Shown here piece after piece: positions 47,667 through 58,964 of a DNA stretch of 64,000 nt; position 1 is the first letter of the stretch; the number at the start of each line of letters is the position of its first letter. Made by a program: the position numbers and the translations under genes. The DNA is from Leptasterias polaris. Its lineage: Eukaryota; Echinodermata; Asteroidea; Forcipulatida; Asteriidae. The stretch spans positions 1,488,001 to 1,552,000 of the forward strand of contig JAZGTN010000005.1 of NCBI GenBank assembly GCA_037783415.1, written 5' to 3'. The notes under the pieces are model-generated. The model saw nothing but the letters and a program-made list of their open reading frames with translations. It made no database searches and was not told where the DNA came from.

Positions 47667-50031
47667 GATGTCGTCGTCTTCACCTCAAACTTTCAAACCA
47701 AAGTTAAATAGCCTTCCACCACTACAGCAACAACGAGTATTTCGGGGGAGTTGTCCTACTTTCACTTTCAGCATAAACACAACGGTGTTCCCTGTGGTAC
47801 TCCGGTTTTTGACTCGCGCAATGAACTTGGATTGCAGACTATGACAAATCCCCACACACAGCTAACTGGACTACCTTGCCTTCAAATGGTGCATGCCGAG
47901 CCTTTGCTGTCAACAAAAAATTTAGTTCCCCACGCAACCAGACGCCAGACAATGTGCAGCAGTACGTGTAGTTGAAAATATTACTCTGCAACTTTGAATC
48001 CGTCCATCCAAGTATTGGATGGTGCTTGGATTCAATTGTGACTACTGCTGGAGGAAGGCAGTGAGAATATCTCGGTCAACTCAAGCAAAGATATCCTAAC
48101 ACAGTACGACAATGGAATAAATTGTCCCTTCGAAAATGGCCAAGTTAGATCCTTTTCGGGTACTGTGGTTGGGTGCTTTTTACATGTACTTGTAGTACTA
48201 CACTAGCTAGCTAGCTACATCAGAGTGGTCTCCGTGACCTTGCCATCGGTTGTGTGGTTTAGTCAAGAGTGTTGGTGGTTAACTGCACCATGTGTGCGTC
48301 GTGTACACGTACATGCTCACCCATCCACATTGACAGTTGTGAATACTGTACAGTGCATAAACAACCCACACAGCCGTCCGCATACATATCCATGCGTACA
48401 CCGTTTATGTTCAATTTTGTATGGAATACCATTACACAAATTCCTCTGACACGTTTGACCGCACACACAGTGCAAAAGCAGCAGCTAATAATACACCTCA
48501 TAATGCCCACTGAAAAATACACACTACCAGTTTACCTGTGAATGCGTCCGGTACTGTAGTTGGATATCCCATGCAGGTAGAATTAGAATGCGTGGTTCTC
48601 CTTGGTTACCTACCTCCATGTTTATCCCATCGAGGTAGGTGGTTATCCCATGGAGGTAGGATCCATGGTTATCTTTGCTCTATGGTTATGAATATACCGT
48701 CCTTTTGTTTGCACAGATAGGATCATTTTATACGGAGGTAACTGGAGTTGAAAAAGTTTGCCTGCTTCACACTTGCGCTTTTGATTCTTTATTTCTATTT
48801 TTGTTAAATGGTTTACAATTGAAAATGGACTCACGTTCCAGATCTATGATTCAGTTTTTATATATATATATTTTTTGAATAGACCTTTTTAAATATCGTA
48901 AAAATGAAATAGAACTCGAAACCAAGATGAAGTTGAAATTGCTATCCGACACCGGTTGTTTCATGAAGGAAGATTTCGCCCTGGTTGTGTCCCTTGTTGT
49001 AACCCTTTTTTCTTAGACAGGAGTCGAAATTAGATCGGTTGAACAAATCGACCCCCCCCCCCCCCCCCCCCGGGGTGGTGAAAGTACAGTTAACTTTTCA
49101 TAGGACTTGACGGCCCAGTCGGTTCGTTTGGCCCGTTCACATCAAGGTCAATTTCATACAGGAGCAAGTTAGGTTGGCTGCAGTGACCATAGTCGATCTA
49201 GATGTCACTCCGGCAAAGCTGCATGGTTGAACCAGCTATTCCAACTGGATCAACCTAGCTCCGGAGCACTGTTTCTCTAGTCAATTTACGAAGTTACGTC
49301 ACTTTGATGACAAGATGGCGTTTTGGAACAAAAACAAATAAATTCTCTTCGATACCTCGTCGCCGTGTTGGTTGCCATATTTATTTGCCCTTTCAATCAA
49401 CTAAACGCGTTTTAGTTTTTTTATTTATGCTATTTTTTCGTAATGGTAGCCAACCACATGAGGGCGTAAACACCCGGCGTGCAATCGACCGGATCGCTAG
49501 CCTTTTGTCAAGGCCTTCGTGGCTTGAACAGCTTTGTAGAGCCGCGATCCCAAGCGACTGATATTTTGACTCCCCAGGGCATTGCACTTTGGAGAAAACA
49601 GTGAAATAATAAACATGTGTCATGACCTAGTGTTACCAGCCCTCATAGGTTTCCAATTGATATAGGGCCTATAGCGCGGTACATAATTTCCAGTGAATTA
49701 CCATTTTACCCATGTAACTATTGTGTTACTATCAAGAATAATTTATTGTGATTGTGTGTCCTTTAAAAATTTGTGAAGAACTGGTTGCATGTAGATATCC
49801 TCGTTCGAAAAAAAATAAACGTACTCGTATTTCAAACAATCAATGAGCATTTTTTATTAAAACACAGTTAAAAGTTCATCCCAGTACATTATGAGGGGCG
49901 CGGTCGTCCTTCATTTAGTGCAACATAAGAGCTGCTCCAGTCGAAGGTCCAGTAAAAACATCACTGAAAAATGTTCAGTTTGAGAATTTAACAAAAAAAT
50001 ATTAGTTCAGGTAAATTTGTCGTTCTATCGA
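47667..50031. other. Region upstream of the Dok-like start codon
   Basis: This is presumably the 5' UTR and promoter region of the Dok-like gene, but no TSS can be fixed. It contains a CTAGCTAGCTAG run (48206), a TTATCCCATGGAGGTAGG tandem pair (48624-48665), 20 C at 49052-49071, and a GC-richer block at 49280-49560 with ACGTCA and AAGATGGCG words, the latter YY1-like. Confidence 0.4.
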
Positions 50032-50412
50032 TTAAAGGGAATGTATACGTTTGCTAATCACTCTTAAAATTAATGGCAATAAAAACTTACTTTTTACAAC
50101 TTACAGCAGCTTTCGATTGTATAAAGCATTTTGAGAATAATTTCACTTTGAAGTAATGTGGTTATGGAAAAAAATATCAGGTGTTAGGCCCCAAAATTTG
50201 AATCTGAGAAGCGTTAACGCTTCTCAGATCGTTAATTCCTTCAGGGACTTTTGTTCTTGCGTGGACATTATTCGCTCCGGTTTTTCGGCGATATCTAAAA
50301 AACGCGACAACCTTTTGAGGTTAAATTTTCACAAGTTAGTTTAGTTGTATATCTACATTCATACAGGATTTTAAAAATCGAGCGGTTCCAAAAACCAAAG
50401 GTATACTTTGCC
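50032..50412. mobile_element. MITE family A, copy 3
   Basis: Left TTAAAGGGAATGTATACG, right AAAGGTATACTTTGCC. Shares AATTAATGGCAATAAAAAC, CAGCAGCTTTCGATTG, TGAAGTAATGTGG and TTCGCTCCGGTTTTTCGG with the other copies. A perfect TCTGAGAAGCGTTAACGCTTCTCAGA palindrome (26 bp) is centred near 50216. Confidence 0.85.
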
Positions 50413-52422
50413 TATAAGATTATAGGAAATAAACCATCATGCAAATTGCAAATATTTTAGCCGGGTGATTCCATCCAAGATCTTACAACAGTAGTAAATA
50501 GTACAAGGAGGGCAAGAAGTCCAACAAGGAGCATGCATGATATCGGTGTCATAAGGGATTTTTTCCCACTGTGGTGCCTGGGCACGGTAAATCAAATGGG
50601 CTGGCGGAAGTTGACTGGGCGCTATCAGACGAAATCTTTACACAATTCGCTGTAGGGGAGGTGATCTGAGACACATTATAATTTCTTGGGGGAAAAAACC
50701 TCCTTCCACACCGGTACCACATACCAACACTGATGAGTGTGACGCAACATGTGGTGCAGTTCTACACTGTCGTCATTAGTTCAGGAATAATGTTGCCCTT
50801 TTCGTACATTTCAGATTCCGCTCAATCTTGGCGAGAATCCATTCTCAGCTCCTAAAGATGGCATCAAACCTCGAGCGTTCGCCAGAAAATAGAGCGAGAA
50901 CTAACCCAAGCTTGGTTTCAACAATATTAAACCGCCCCCTCTCTCGTTGGCTTTGCAAGAGACGATGGTGTCATTGCCGTGTGGCATGAGCCCCTTTTTG
51001 AAAGTCCGTTTGCAAACCAAAGTTGACTCCGCCATATTTTTTTTTGTTTTTTTGTTGTTTTTTTAAATCCATAAGTTCCCTATTGGAACATAGCGAAATA
51101 GCCTGGGAAAAAAAAGCCTAGCTAGTTGGATCGATTCATTGACCCAAAATTGACAACCAGACATGTTTAGTTCCCTTATGGCGAATAGATCCCAGCCGAT
51201 AAGGTGATTGAGTTAGGCCCTCTCACAAGGACTTGTAATGCAGTCAATCTGCTTACCACATAATTGTACGCTTCAGCACCCTGTAAAGCACACAATTATG
51301 TGCCGTAAGCTCATAATTCCGCGCTAAGCAGAGCCATGAAATTTGGGCCCCGCATGGGGTGGTGGGGAGATAATTATTATCAAGGAGACACGACACATTT
51401 TCACCTACAATGGAATACGACAATCGGAAAGTGTATCCTTTCTCTCTGGTCTTCCCAACCAACGTGATTAATCAATGAATCAACGATACATTCTAGTTGA
51501 CAGTGGGATATTTCAGATGTCCCAAGTGATAACAACTTTGTCTTGGCTTGTACAAGGAATGTTAAATAATGTCCAATACTGAGACCTCGGGGAGTGTTGG
51601 TTTTCATATGAAGAAATTAGGGGTAAAACTAGCCCTCTAAAATGACCTTTACTGTAAAACATTTTTAGGACATTTCCCATTTTTTGTGTTCATTTTTGAA
51701 TGAGCACTGTTAAATAATTTCAAAGTCCAAACAAACAAACAAATGCAAACAATCCCATGTTTCATACAAGTGATGCCTACAAAATTACAAAATGTCAATA
51801 GTTGTTGCAAAAAATAGTCTGCCCCCGGCAGATAAGAGGCAGAGATCTGTGCCTGGCGAAGAAAACTCGTAACGCCTAATTGCTCAACAAATTTTGTTCA
51901 CAATTTTGTAGAGGTCGTTGCCAACGGTAATACTATACGGAGACCTTATCACAAAATCCGCACATCAGACAGTAGCAATGTATTAATTATTATCTGTTAA
52001 TCTAAACTCTGAAGGTCGTTTATTGAAGGAATTTTATTTGAATGATACAATAGCATTCCCTGAGGTTAATATGTACCCCCCAATTTAGTAATTCGGATTA
52101 GTGCAGGGGCGGGTACTGAACAAGTGGGTACTTCTTTTGTGCACTAGCTCACAGCCCATCTGGCTTTCACATTGGTGTGCTTTGGTCTTCTTTTTGTATT
52201 GGAAAGCTTGACAGGCGATTCTACTTAAACTCTCACAGAAAGTCTTTGGTGTGATATTTTGTCTTTTAAACTTTTGAGGTCTTGAAATTAATAACAAAAC
52301 TCTTGAAAAATTATTAGCGTTGGTTGTAAACTGAGAATGGTATTTAGTGATTTAAGGGTGATGCACCCACAACATGGTTGGACAACTACATTCGTAAAAA
52401 CCAACCACAAAACAGAAACACA
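50413..52422. other. Unassigned intergenic sequence
   Basis: No exon recognised on either strand. A TGCTTAGCGC-type repeat piece is at 51230-51350. Minus-strand open frames of 68-70 codons at 51253-51607 and 52085-52297 show no family features. Confidence 0.5.
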
Positions 52423-52761
52423 CTATAGACGATGTGACCTGTGACATCACATGTTTACAAAAGAGCCACAGAGCCTGGACTTCCTGCAGGCACATTTGTA
52501 CACAGCTCAATGGAAGAAAACAACAAATCTTATGTTTTATGGAGATTGCACTGTCTGATTTTTCTCAACTTTTGATATGAAGAAAGGGGGGACATATCAA
52601 AAGCTGTACAGCTGTTACTTTTGTAAATTTTGAATTTATGTGAAAATTATGACACAAAATGTAAATTTTCCCATATGGCCTGTGTAGTATCTTGCCCTGC
52701 AGGAAACGCTTTAGAATGTACAAGGTCACCACTCTGTAAACAAATGTAACATGGTCTATAG
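52423..52761. mobile_element. MITE with CTATAGACCATGT termini, copy 2 (339 bp)
   Basis: Same orientation as copy 1 at 33509 and clearly homologous along its whole length (GAGCCACAGAGCCTGGACTT, CATATGGCCTGTGTAGTA). The left end has one change, CTATAGACGATGT. Confidence 0.9.
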
Positions 52762-53078
52762 AAGCACCTAGACACGCTGTTTCTAACAGTGTAACTCCCT
52801 AGAAGTAGCTATATATTGCAGTATACTTTCATCAAGCAAATTACTTGAAATATACTTGAAGTGAATGTGTTTCCTTTTTGTTTTGAGCTGAGCGGAAGTG
52901 GTTGCTTTTAAATTGCCTCCATTCGACATGATACACGACCTTCGTTTCTACATTGCAACATGATTGCAATGAGCAACTTTTATCAAAAGTAGTTAAAAGT
53001 TCACCCCAAAATAAGCCGCTCCAGTCGAGTCCAAATTAGTCTAGTGAAACCTTCATGGCAATTGATCAGTCTGGTCCT

Positions 53079-53168
53079 TGCTCTATGGTCTTAGGTAAAT
53101 TTCACAATTGCCCTTTTATTTCACTTACATTTCGTTCGATCGTTTATTCAAACATAGAGCAAGGACAG
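53079..53168. repeat. Short inverted repeat TCCTTGCTCTATG
   Basis: TCCTTGCTCTATGG at 53081 is inverted as CATAGAGCAAGGA at 53153. The same word recurs as a compact palindrome near 61760. Followed by 22 G at 53218-53239. Confidence 0.7.
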
Positions 53169-53368
53169 ATTCAAAGAACGATTATTCATACACACACTGC
53201 AACGCAATCGGAGCCATGGGGGGGGGGGGGGGGGGGGGGTCATGCGTGAGTTGTTTGCATTGTGTAAACAACAGCAGCTATGTAGGTGACAGTTCAGGAA
53301 GGACAAACAGCCTCTCGTTTTAAAGTAAGTGGTGATCTTTAATCTGCTGAGTACGCGTATTTAAGCAT

Positions 53369-54175
53369 TACAAAATTGAACATTATTTTATTGCGAGTTT
53401 GACTTCACGAAGAGGACGGTCTACTTTGCAGCAGTTTTTCGGAAAGGTTTTTAACCAATCATTCGCAGGTGAGGCAACTGATCGCGTACGTTCGGTGGTA
53501 AGTCAAGAACGGAGAGGATGTTTAAGATTACAGTTTGTGTTCCCTTGACGTGTTGTTCGTTTATTGAGCAGGAGGCAATTGTTGTACATTGTATACTTAT
53601 TATCATGGAGGTTTCTACCTCCTTGTTATTATGTTCCAGCTTTGGAGTTGGAGCTGGTAAAATCTTATATTTCAGAAGTTTTCTGATGTCCTACCAATAG
53701 ACTTTACAGTTTTGCACCTATGGAATCTTTGTCATAAGCTGGTGACTGACTAAATGATTGGAATAAAAATTACAACTTCCGAGGATTTTTAATCCGAAAT
53801 CTGTGAATAAAACCCTTACTAATTGTCCTAAAGAGAAAATGTCCGTCTCATGTTCCCCTAAAATTGATACTGGCTGGTTAAACGGAAATGTGTGGTTAGG
53901 TTTTAGTAGTTTATGTTTAGTTGAAAATTATTTAATTATGTAGTTGGTGTGAAAGTACAATGTAAGTCCCACTTGCTTATCTATTCCTACCTCCATGGTT
54001 CCACCGATGTGTAATGTACAATAGAGCATAAAAAACAAGTGACGGGTAGTTCTTCTTGAGGACTATTGCGCTTGTAATTTGTATGCACACTTATTCTCTT
54101 GATGTTAAATAGGCTGAGTATAGAGAGTGTTCACGGTGTATTGTGTTTAATCATGTGACTAATGATCTAATAAGT
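53369..54175. repeat. Duplicated module D, copy 1
   Basis: ATTTTATTGCGAGTTTGACT, CTTTGCAGCAGTTTTTC, TTCGCAGGTGAGGCAACTGA and TGTTGTTCGTTTATTGAG, then further matches to about 54175, are repeated in order at 54762-55665. TTCGCAG/GTGAGG is a plausible splice donor in both copies, so the module could carry a first exon, but this is unproven. Confidence 0.8.
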
Positions 54176-54185
54176 ATGGTGGCCC

Positions 54186-54475
54186 TGAAGGGACATCGCA
54201 TATCGCATATGTGTGCGCACACGTATGCAATGTCGTGAAACAATTCGCGAATATGTGCGCACACGTATGCAATGTCGTGAAAAAAATCGCGAATGTGTGC
54301 GCACACGTATGCAATGTCGTGAAACAATTCGCGAATATGTGCGCACACGTATGCAATGTCGTGAAACAATTCGCGAGTATGTGCGCACACGGTATGCAAT
54401 GTCGTGAAACAATTCGCGAATATGTGCGCACACGAGTGCGAATATATTCGCGATGTCGTGAATTTTATTGCATAC
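54186..54475. repeat. 42-bp minisatellite with nested palindromes
   Basis: Five to six copies of a 42-bp unit containing TCGCGA, GTGCGCAC and TATGCAATGTCGTGAAACAA. Because 42 is divisible by three, several frames stay open on both strands. One copy has a single-base insertion (54391). It lies between the two module D copies. Confidence 0.95.
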
Positions 54476-54761
54476 CATGTCGCATACCTTTGCGGTGATG
54501 TCATAGTTGTGAACAATTTGTTAGTGACATAGGGAGTACGTGGCGCTACAGTCAGGCTCCTGTAAGCATGGCTATACAATAATGTGTACCCAGGAACTTG
54601 GCACCAGGCCAAGTCTCGCCAACATGTACTACAGCATAAGCTACCTACCTACAGCCTACTAGTACTACTGCATGTGCTATTACAATCAAGGTCGAAAAGT
54701 ACGCATGCGCGAGGGTATTTTACGGTCAAACACGCCCATTTTATGTTAATAGCCCACGCTC

Positions 54762-55665
54762 GTACAAAATTGTACTCCATTTTATTGCGAGTTTGACTTC
54801 ACGAAGGAACGGTCTAGGCCCCTACTTTGCAGCAGTTTTTCAGGAACAGTTTAACGAATCGTTCGCAGGTGAGGCAACTGACATACGTTCGGTAAGTCCA
54901 GGACGGAGAGGGTGTTTTAAAATTACAGTTTGTGTTCTCTTAACGTGTTGTTCGTTTATTGAGTAGGAGGCAATTGTTGTACATTGTATAATACTTGTTT
55001 CTATTTCATGTTCCAGTGTTGGAGTTTGAGTTGGTAAAATGTTATATTTCAGAAGTTTTCTGATGTCTTAGTCTAGCAATATTAAGCTTTTCAGTTTCGC
55101 ACATAATAGAATATGTGTCATAAGCTGTTGACTGATTCAATGATTGGAATAAAAATTACAACTTTCGAGGACTTCTAATCCGAAATTGGTTAATAAAAAA
55201 CTTGCAAATAATATATAGTGGTCTGAGGTTTCGACCCTAGCAGAGTCTGTCGAATGTTAAATGACAACACAACACAGATAAAAAACGTAATGTGTTTTGT
55301 TTTGTCATAAAATCCTTCGAGAAAGACTCTGCTATACAGGGTCGAATCGTCAGGCCACTAACTAATGTTTGCGTTTATACCACAGGTAATTTTGGTTGGT
55401 GAGCAGCTAATTCTATGTTCTCAATAAATAATTATGTTACTAAATAATTAACCTAAGGTTTTAGTATGTTTGTTTAGATGAAAATTATGACAGCCCTGTA
55501 GTGGGTGTGAAGTCCCATCGACTAGAACGTAAAAAACAAGTGATGGGGTATAGTTCTTCTTGAGGATTGTTGCGCTTGAAGTTGCATACACGCTTAAGTG
55601 TTAATTGGGCTGAATATAGAGTGTTCACTGTGTAATGTGTTAAATCGTTTGAATATGGATCTAAC
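54762..55665. repeat. Duplicated module D, copy 2 (with an inserted MITE)
   Basis: Matches copy 1 from TACAAAATTG to GGATCTAAC. It is longer because the element at 55211-55362 is inserted. The GCAG/GTGAGG donor-like site is conserved (54867). Confidence 0.8.
55211..55362. mobile_element. Short MITE with TTTCGACCCTAGCAGAG arms
   Basis: Left arm TTTCGACCCTAGCAGAGTCT, right arm AGACTCTGCTATACAGGGTC and GAATCGTCAGGCC. About 150 bp. The related end at 26499 has the same left arm. Confidence 0.8.
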
Positions 55666-55727
55666 AAGCAATCAATCAATAAACTTATCAGCATTTTTTT
55701 TGTGTGTGTGTGTTATCAAACCCTTAC

Positions 55728-55913
55728 TAAAACAAAACCCATTTTAGTAAATACCATGTTTTTTTTTATGGTGAGCCAACTACGAGTCTCTCTGTTTTGA
55801 GTCTCTCATGGGTGACACCACTTATCCAGAGAACGACACCTGGGATAGTTTATCCAACGTAAATTTAAAGAACCTTTTACACCTGGTTCAGACAGGTGCT
55901 CAAAATTATTTAA
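55728..55913. repeat. Duplicated module B, copy 1
   Basis: AAACAAAACCCATTTTAGTA, TGGTGAGCCAA, CCACTTATCCAGAGAACG and ACACCTGGTTCAGACAGG recur in order at 58346-58545. It ends at the TTAA where the next element begins. Confidence 0.8.
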
Positions 55914-56846
55914 TTAAAGAGAAAGGGAAGTGACCAATTCTATTTTGTTTTGTACTCAGAGTCCTCATGTGAGTGGGGACAAATTAAAAGTCTCTAACCT
56001 CTCATTAAAGGGAGTTTATACTTTTGGTAAATGTCAAAAACCAGTATCCTCACTTGGTGTATCCCAACATATACATGAAACAACAAACCTGTGAAAATTT
56101 AAGCTCAATCGGTCGGTCATTGCAATCACCAGAAAAAAAGTGGGGGAAAACCTTAAGTGTTTTCACTGTTTTCAAACATCGAGTTTTCGACTCGTGAGAT
56201 CAAAACTAATTGTTTTACTCGTTTCTCAAAAACTATAGCATTTAAAGCAAAAATATTTCAAAGGAAGTTTCCCATCATGACCATCTTTATACCATGTAAG
56301 TTATGTGTGGATCTGTGAACATTATATTTTTACTCTAACCAATGTTACAAACACCCTTTAAAATGGTGTAAATTGCCATTCTATGCAATACCCTTCCAGT
56401 GCAAATTTTGTCAACATCCAAAACATCTGATGACGTCATTCTGAGAAAAATGGGCCTCAACATTTTTGTACCGGGAACTTTTTGGTTCAGTCCTGACTAG
56501 ACTTTCAATAAAGTTTAATCAAAACAGCCTTGAATGTGACATCATGGCTGTCGAAAATTCCTCCTTGGAATGTAAAAATCTGTTAGTTGTTGCTCAGTAA
56601 AAGTCAGTTAGGCCTATGAACAAAAACATCCCTGTACAAAAAGTGTAGTGACCAATTTTTCTCAGAATGATGTCATCAGTTTTTTTGTATGTTGTTGCAC
56701 TGGAAGGGTATTGAATGCAATGGCATTTTACACCATTTTAATGTGAGGTTAGCAATTTTTAATTTTTCCCCACTCGAATGAGGACTCTATCTATTGGAAA
56801 ATTAGTTCATCACAAAATTGAAATGGTAACTTCCCTTCCTATTTAA
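55914..56846. mobile_element. TTAA foldback element with a nested MITE family B
   Basis: TTAAAGAGAAAGGGAAGTGACC on the left pairs with GGTAACTTCCCTTCCTATTTAA on the right. Further in, GAGTCCTCATG and TCTCTAACCTC pair with their inverses. A family B copy occupies 56005-56361 at a TTAA. The remaining centre is a long palindrome (56365-56745) containing CTGATGACGTCATTCTGAG and its inverse. No coding capacity. Confidence 0.85.
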
Positions 56847-57370
56847 AGCCTGAGTCACACCAAACTAGTTTTTAAAACGTCCGAACCCGTCCTAACAAAA
56901 TCGTAAAACTGGTTGTGGTCTGGCTAGAACGTACAACTTTGGCCGGCCAATGTAGATAATGTGACCCGTCCAGCCGCGTCTTTATCCCGTCTACAGTCCG
57001 TTTATATCAATTTCAGATAGGGGAAAATTGCCCGTTCACCTCAGTCCAAGCCCGTCTGTATAGTCAGTTTAAACCGGTTCGTAACTAGTTCTACTTCGTT
57101 CCAAGTACGGCAATTCCGTTCGTAGTACGTCCATCTCGTTTTAAGTACGTTGCCATTCCGTATAATTGCAGGACGGGATGGTCGCCCGAAAATGTTGAGC
57201 AGGCTCAAAGTTCCGGAGCACCATTCCGATAAAATCCGTCCGAGCCCGTCCATGAAGTTCGTAATTAAACAAGTTGCTACTACGTCCACTCCGTTTGCAC
57301 ACAGTTTAAGCCCGTTTGGCTAAATTTTTCAGAACGTAGTGTCAACGAGTTTGGTGTGATGGGGGCTTAA
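56843..57370. mobile_element. TTAA-bounded MITE with TCACACCAAACT termini
   Basis: TTAAAGCCTGAGTCACACC at the left, AGTTTGGTGTGATGGGGGC then TTAA at the right; terminal inversion about 20 bp. The inside is rich in CCGTCC, CGTCC and TACGT words. It shares its left TTAA with the previous element. Confidence 0.85.
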
Positions 57371-58335
57371 GTACTTCACAAGTTCGACGTCCTGGACACG
57401 CTGGAAGTCGAAATATCGACCGCTGTAGTCGTTCGGAATGACTCTGGAGCGTCTGGGTTTCAGACGTCGAAATCTTGTCATGGGCCGAACCTATTGCAAG
57501 TTAAATGTTAATGTATGGTAATAAGAATAAAGGTTGCTTAATGCTATAATTTCAAGCATTCTTTTTCTCTGTTCAGCTAATACACTCAGCACCATAGAGG
57601 CTTTTTGCATAATTGGCTCCCCACATTGTTAAGTTCACGTTTTTTGTTTGTTTGTTTTTGTTTGGGGTTTTTTTATAAGCAAAATAACACATGGCAAAAC
57701 GGACATCTGTTGTTGACGCTGTTGTTTACAATTACCAAATATTGGATGGAACCGTGGTACGGAGCACGTTTTGCGACACGAATACAAACATGAAACCTAT
57801 GAAAAGTGCTATTATTGTTTGGCACGTTTGACGCGTTTGTTTGTAATAATCTCTTCAGCCAATTTACATTAGGTTCGCCTGTATAAACATCATTTTGGTT
57901 GACCTGGAGTCGCTCCTAATCTTGGTTTGGTGCGACTCTGGAACGCCTGTCTGAAACGGGTGTTAGAAGTTGATCGACTTGTCCTGAAAGTTTCGCACGA
58001 AAACAACTCACTAGGAATTCGACTCTCCAAGTTCGGTCCAGTAACTTGTTTTGTTGAAGTAAATCAACTTGCTTCAGTTCAAGTGCTTGGCAAGAACTTC
58101 AGTCGACTTTGCAAGATAATTTACAACATGTTGTTGATGTTGTGTGTTTTGTTGGGGGTCGCAACGCTTCCGAGTAAGACGGTCAGCACATACTTCCAAG
58201 CGTTTGTTTTGTACTTTCTCAACAATTGTTTAAAAAAAATCTAAGTTAGTTGTTTGCATCTCATTAAAACTCTGAATGGGAAAATTATTTAATCTTGTTT
58301 TGAGACAATCTTTCTTTTGCAGAAATTGTTTGTTT
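57371..58335. repeat. Duplicated module A, copy 1
   Basis: CGCTGGAAGTCGAAATATCG, GTTAATGTATGGTAAT, TCTTTTTCTCTGTTCAGC, CGGTCAGCACATACTTCC and CAATCTTTCTTTTGCAG recur in order at 58965-59735. The match stops about six bases after the acceptor-like GCAG: here AAATTG, against AAATTCACGATGG before the P450 start. The 105-codon open frame at 57927 is not conserved in copy 2. Confidence 0.85.
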
Positions 58336-58345
58336 GTCAAAATAA

Positions 58346-58545
58346 AATAAAACAAAACCCGTTTAAGTAAATGTCATGAGTTTCTATATGGTGAGCCAAG
58401 GGTATAACCACTTATCCAGAGAACGACACCTTGACAAGTTGACTTGTTTTATTGACTAAATCAACTTACCGTGATAGCTTATCTCACGGCGATTTAATGA
58501 ACCTTACACCTGGTTCAGACAGGCGCTCAAAATTATTGAATTAAG
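58346..58545. repeat. Duplicated module B, copy 2 (uninterrupted site)
   Basis: Matches 55728-55913 and then runs CAAAATTATTGAATTAAGTA without any element at the TTAA, giving the uninterrupted form of the site filled at 55914-57370. Confidence 0.8.
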
Positions 58546-58574
58546 TACATGACAGGTTCAACGTCTATAAAACG

Positions 58575-58680
58575 AATGTCGGTCACTTCGTACCCAAGTC
58601 CTTCCGTACCGCTTCGTACCCGAGTCACTTCGTAACCAAGTCAAGTCATACGCGTATGACGTGAATTGGGTACGACTTTT
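58575..58680. repeat. Short tandem CACTTCGTACCCAAGTC motif
   Basis: CACTTCGTACCCAAGTC, CGCTTCGTACCCGAGTC, CACTTCGTAACCAAGTC. Inverted forms follow at 58868-58935 (GACTTGGGTACGAGGTGA, GTGACTTGGATACGAAGTGA), so the stretch may form a hairpin of about 300 bp. Confidence 0.7.
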
Positions 58681-58964
58681 GAAACCAACCTTCGTGTGAA
58701 CATAGATGGTGTAAAGTGTCCTGTTGTTACTCTATTAAGATGAGCAAGTATCGCTCGTTTTAGGCATTTTAATTACGAAGTACCACATTTTCATGTCCTT
58801 CCTCAATGGTTCATCTTACGTCTTTTTTAAGCGCGAATGATTACTGCACACAACAACTGATACTTTTTTGACTTGGGTACGAGGTGACCTGGGTATGATA
58901 TTTTGGCACGAAGTGACTTGGATACGAAGTGATCAACATCGGGTCTTTCGACCTCCAGCGAAGC

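Noticed and set aside
47593..47844. Plus-strand frame of 83 codons
   Set aside because: Overlaps the minus-strand start exon of the Dok-like gene, which has better support from splice phase and PH-domain fit.
49304..49623. Frames of 85 and 76 codons on opposite strands in a GC-richer block
   Set aside because: Both are open at once and neither has a recognisable domain; the block may be regulatory or repeat-derived.
54151..54612. Frames of up to 153 codons on both strands
   Set aside because: They lie in the 42-bp minisatellite, whose length is divisible by three; several frames stay open at once.
57927..58244. 105-codon plus-strand frame
   Set aside because: It sits in duplicated module A and is broken in the second copy; no family features.
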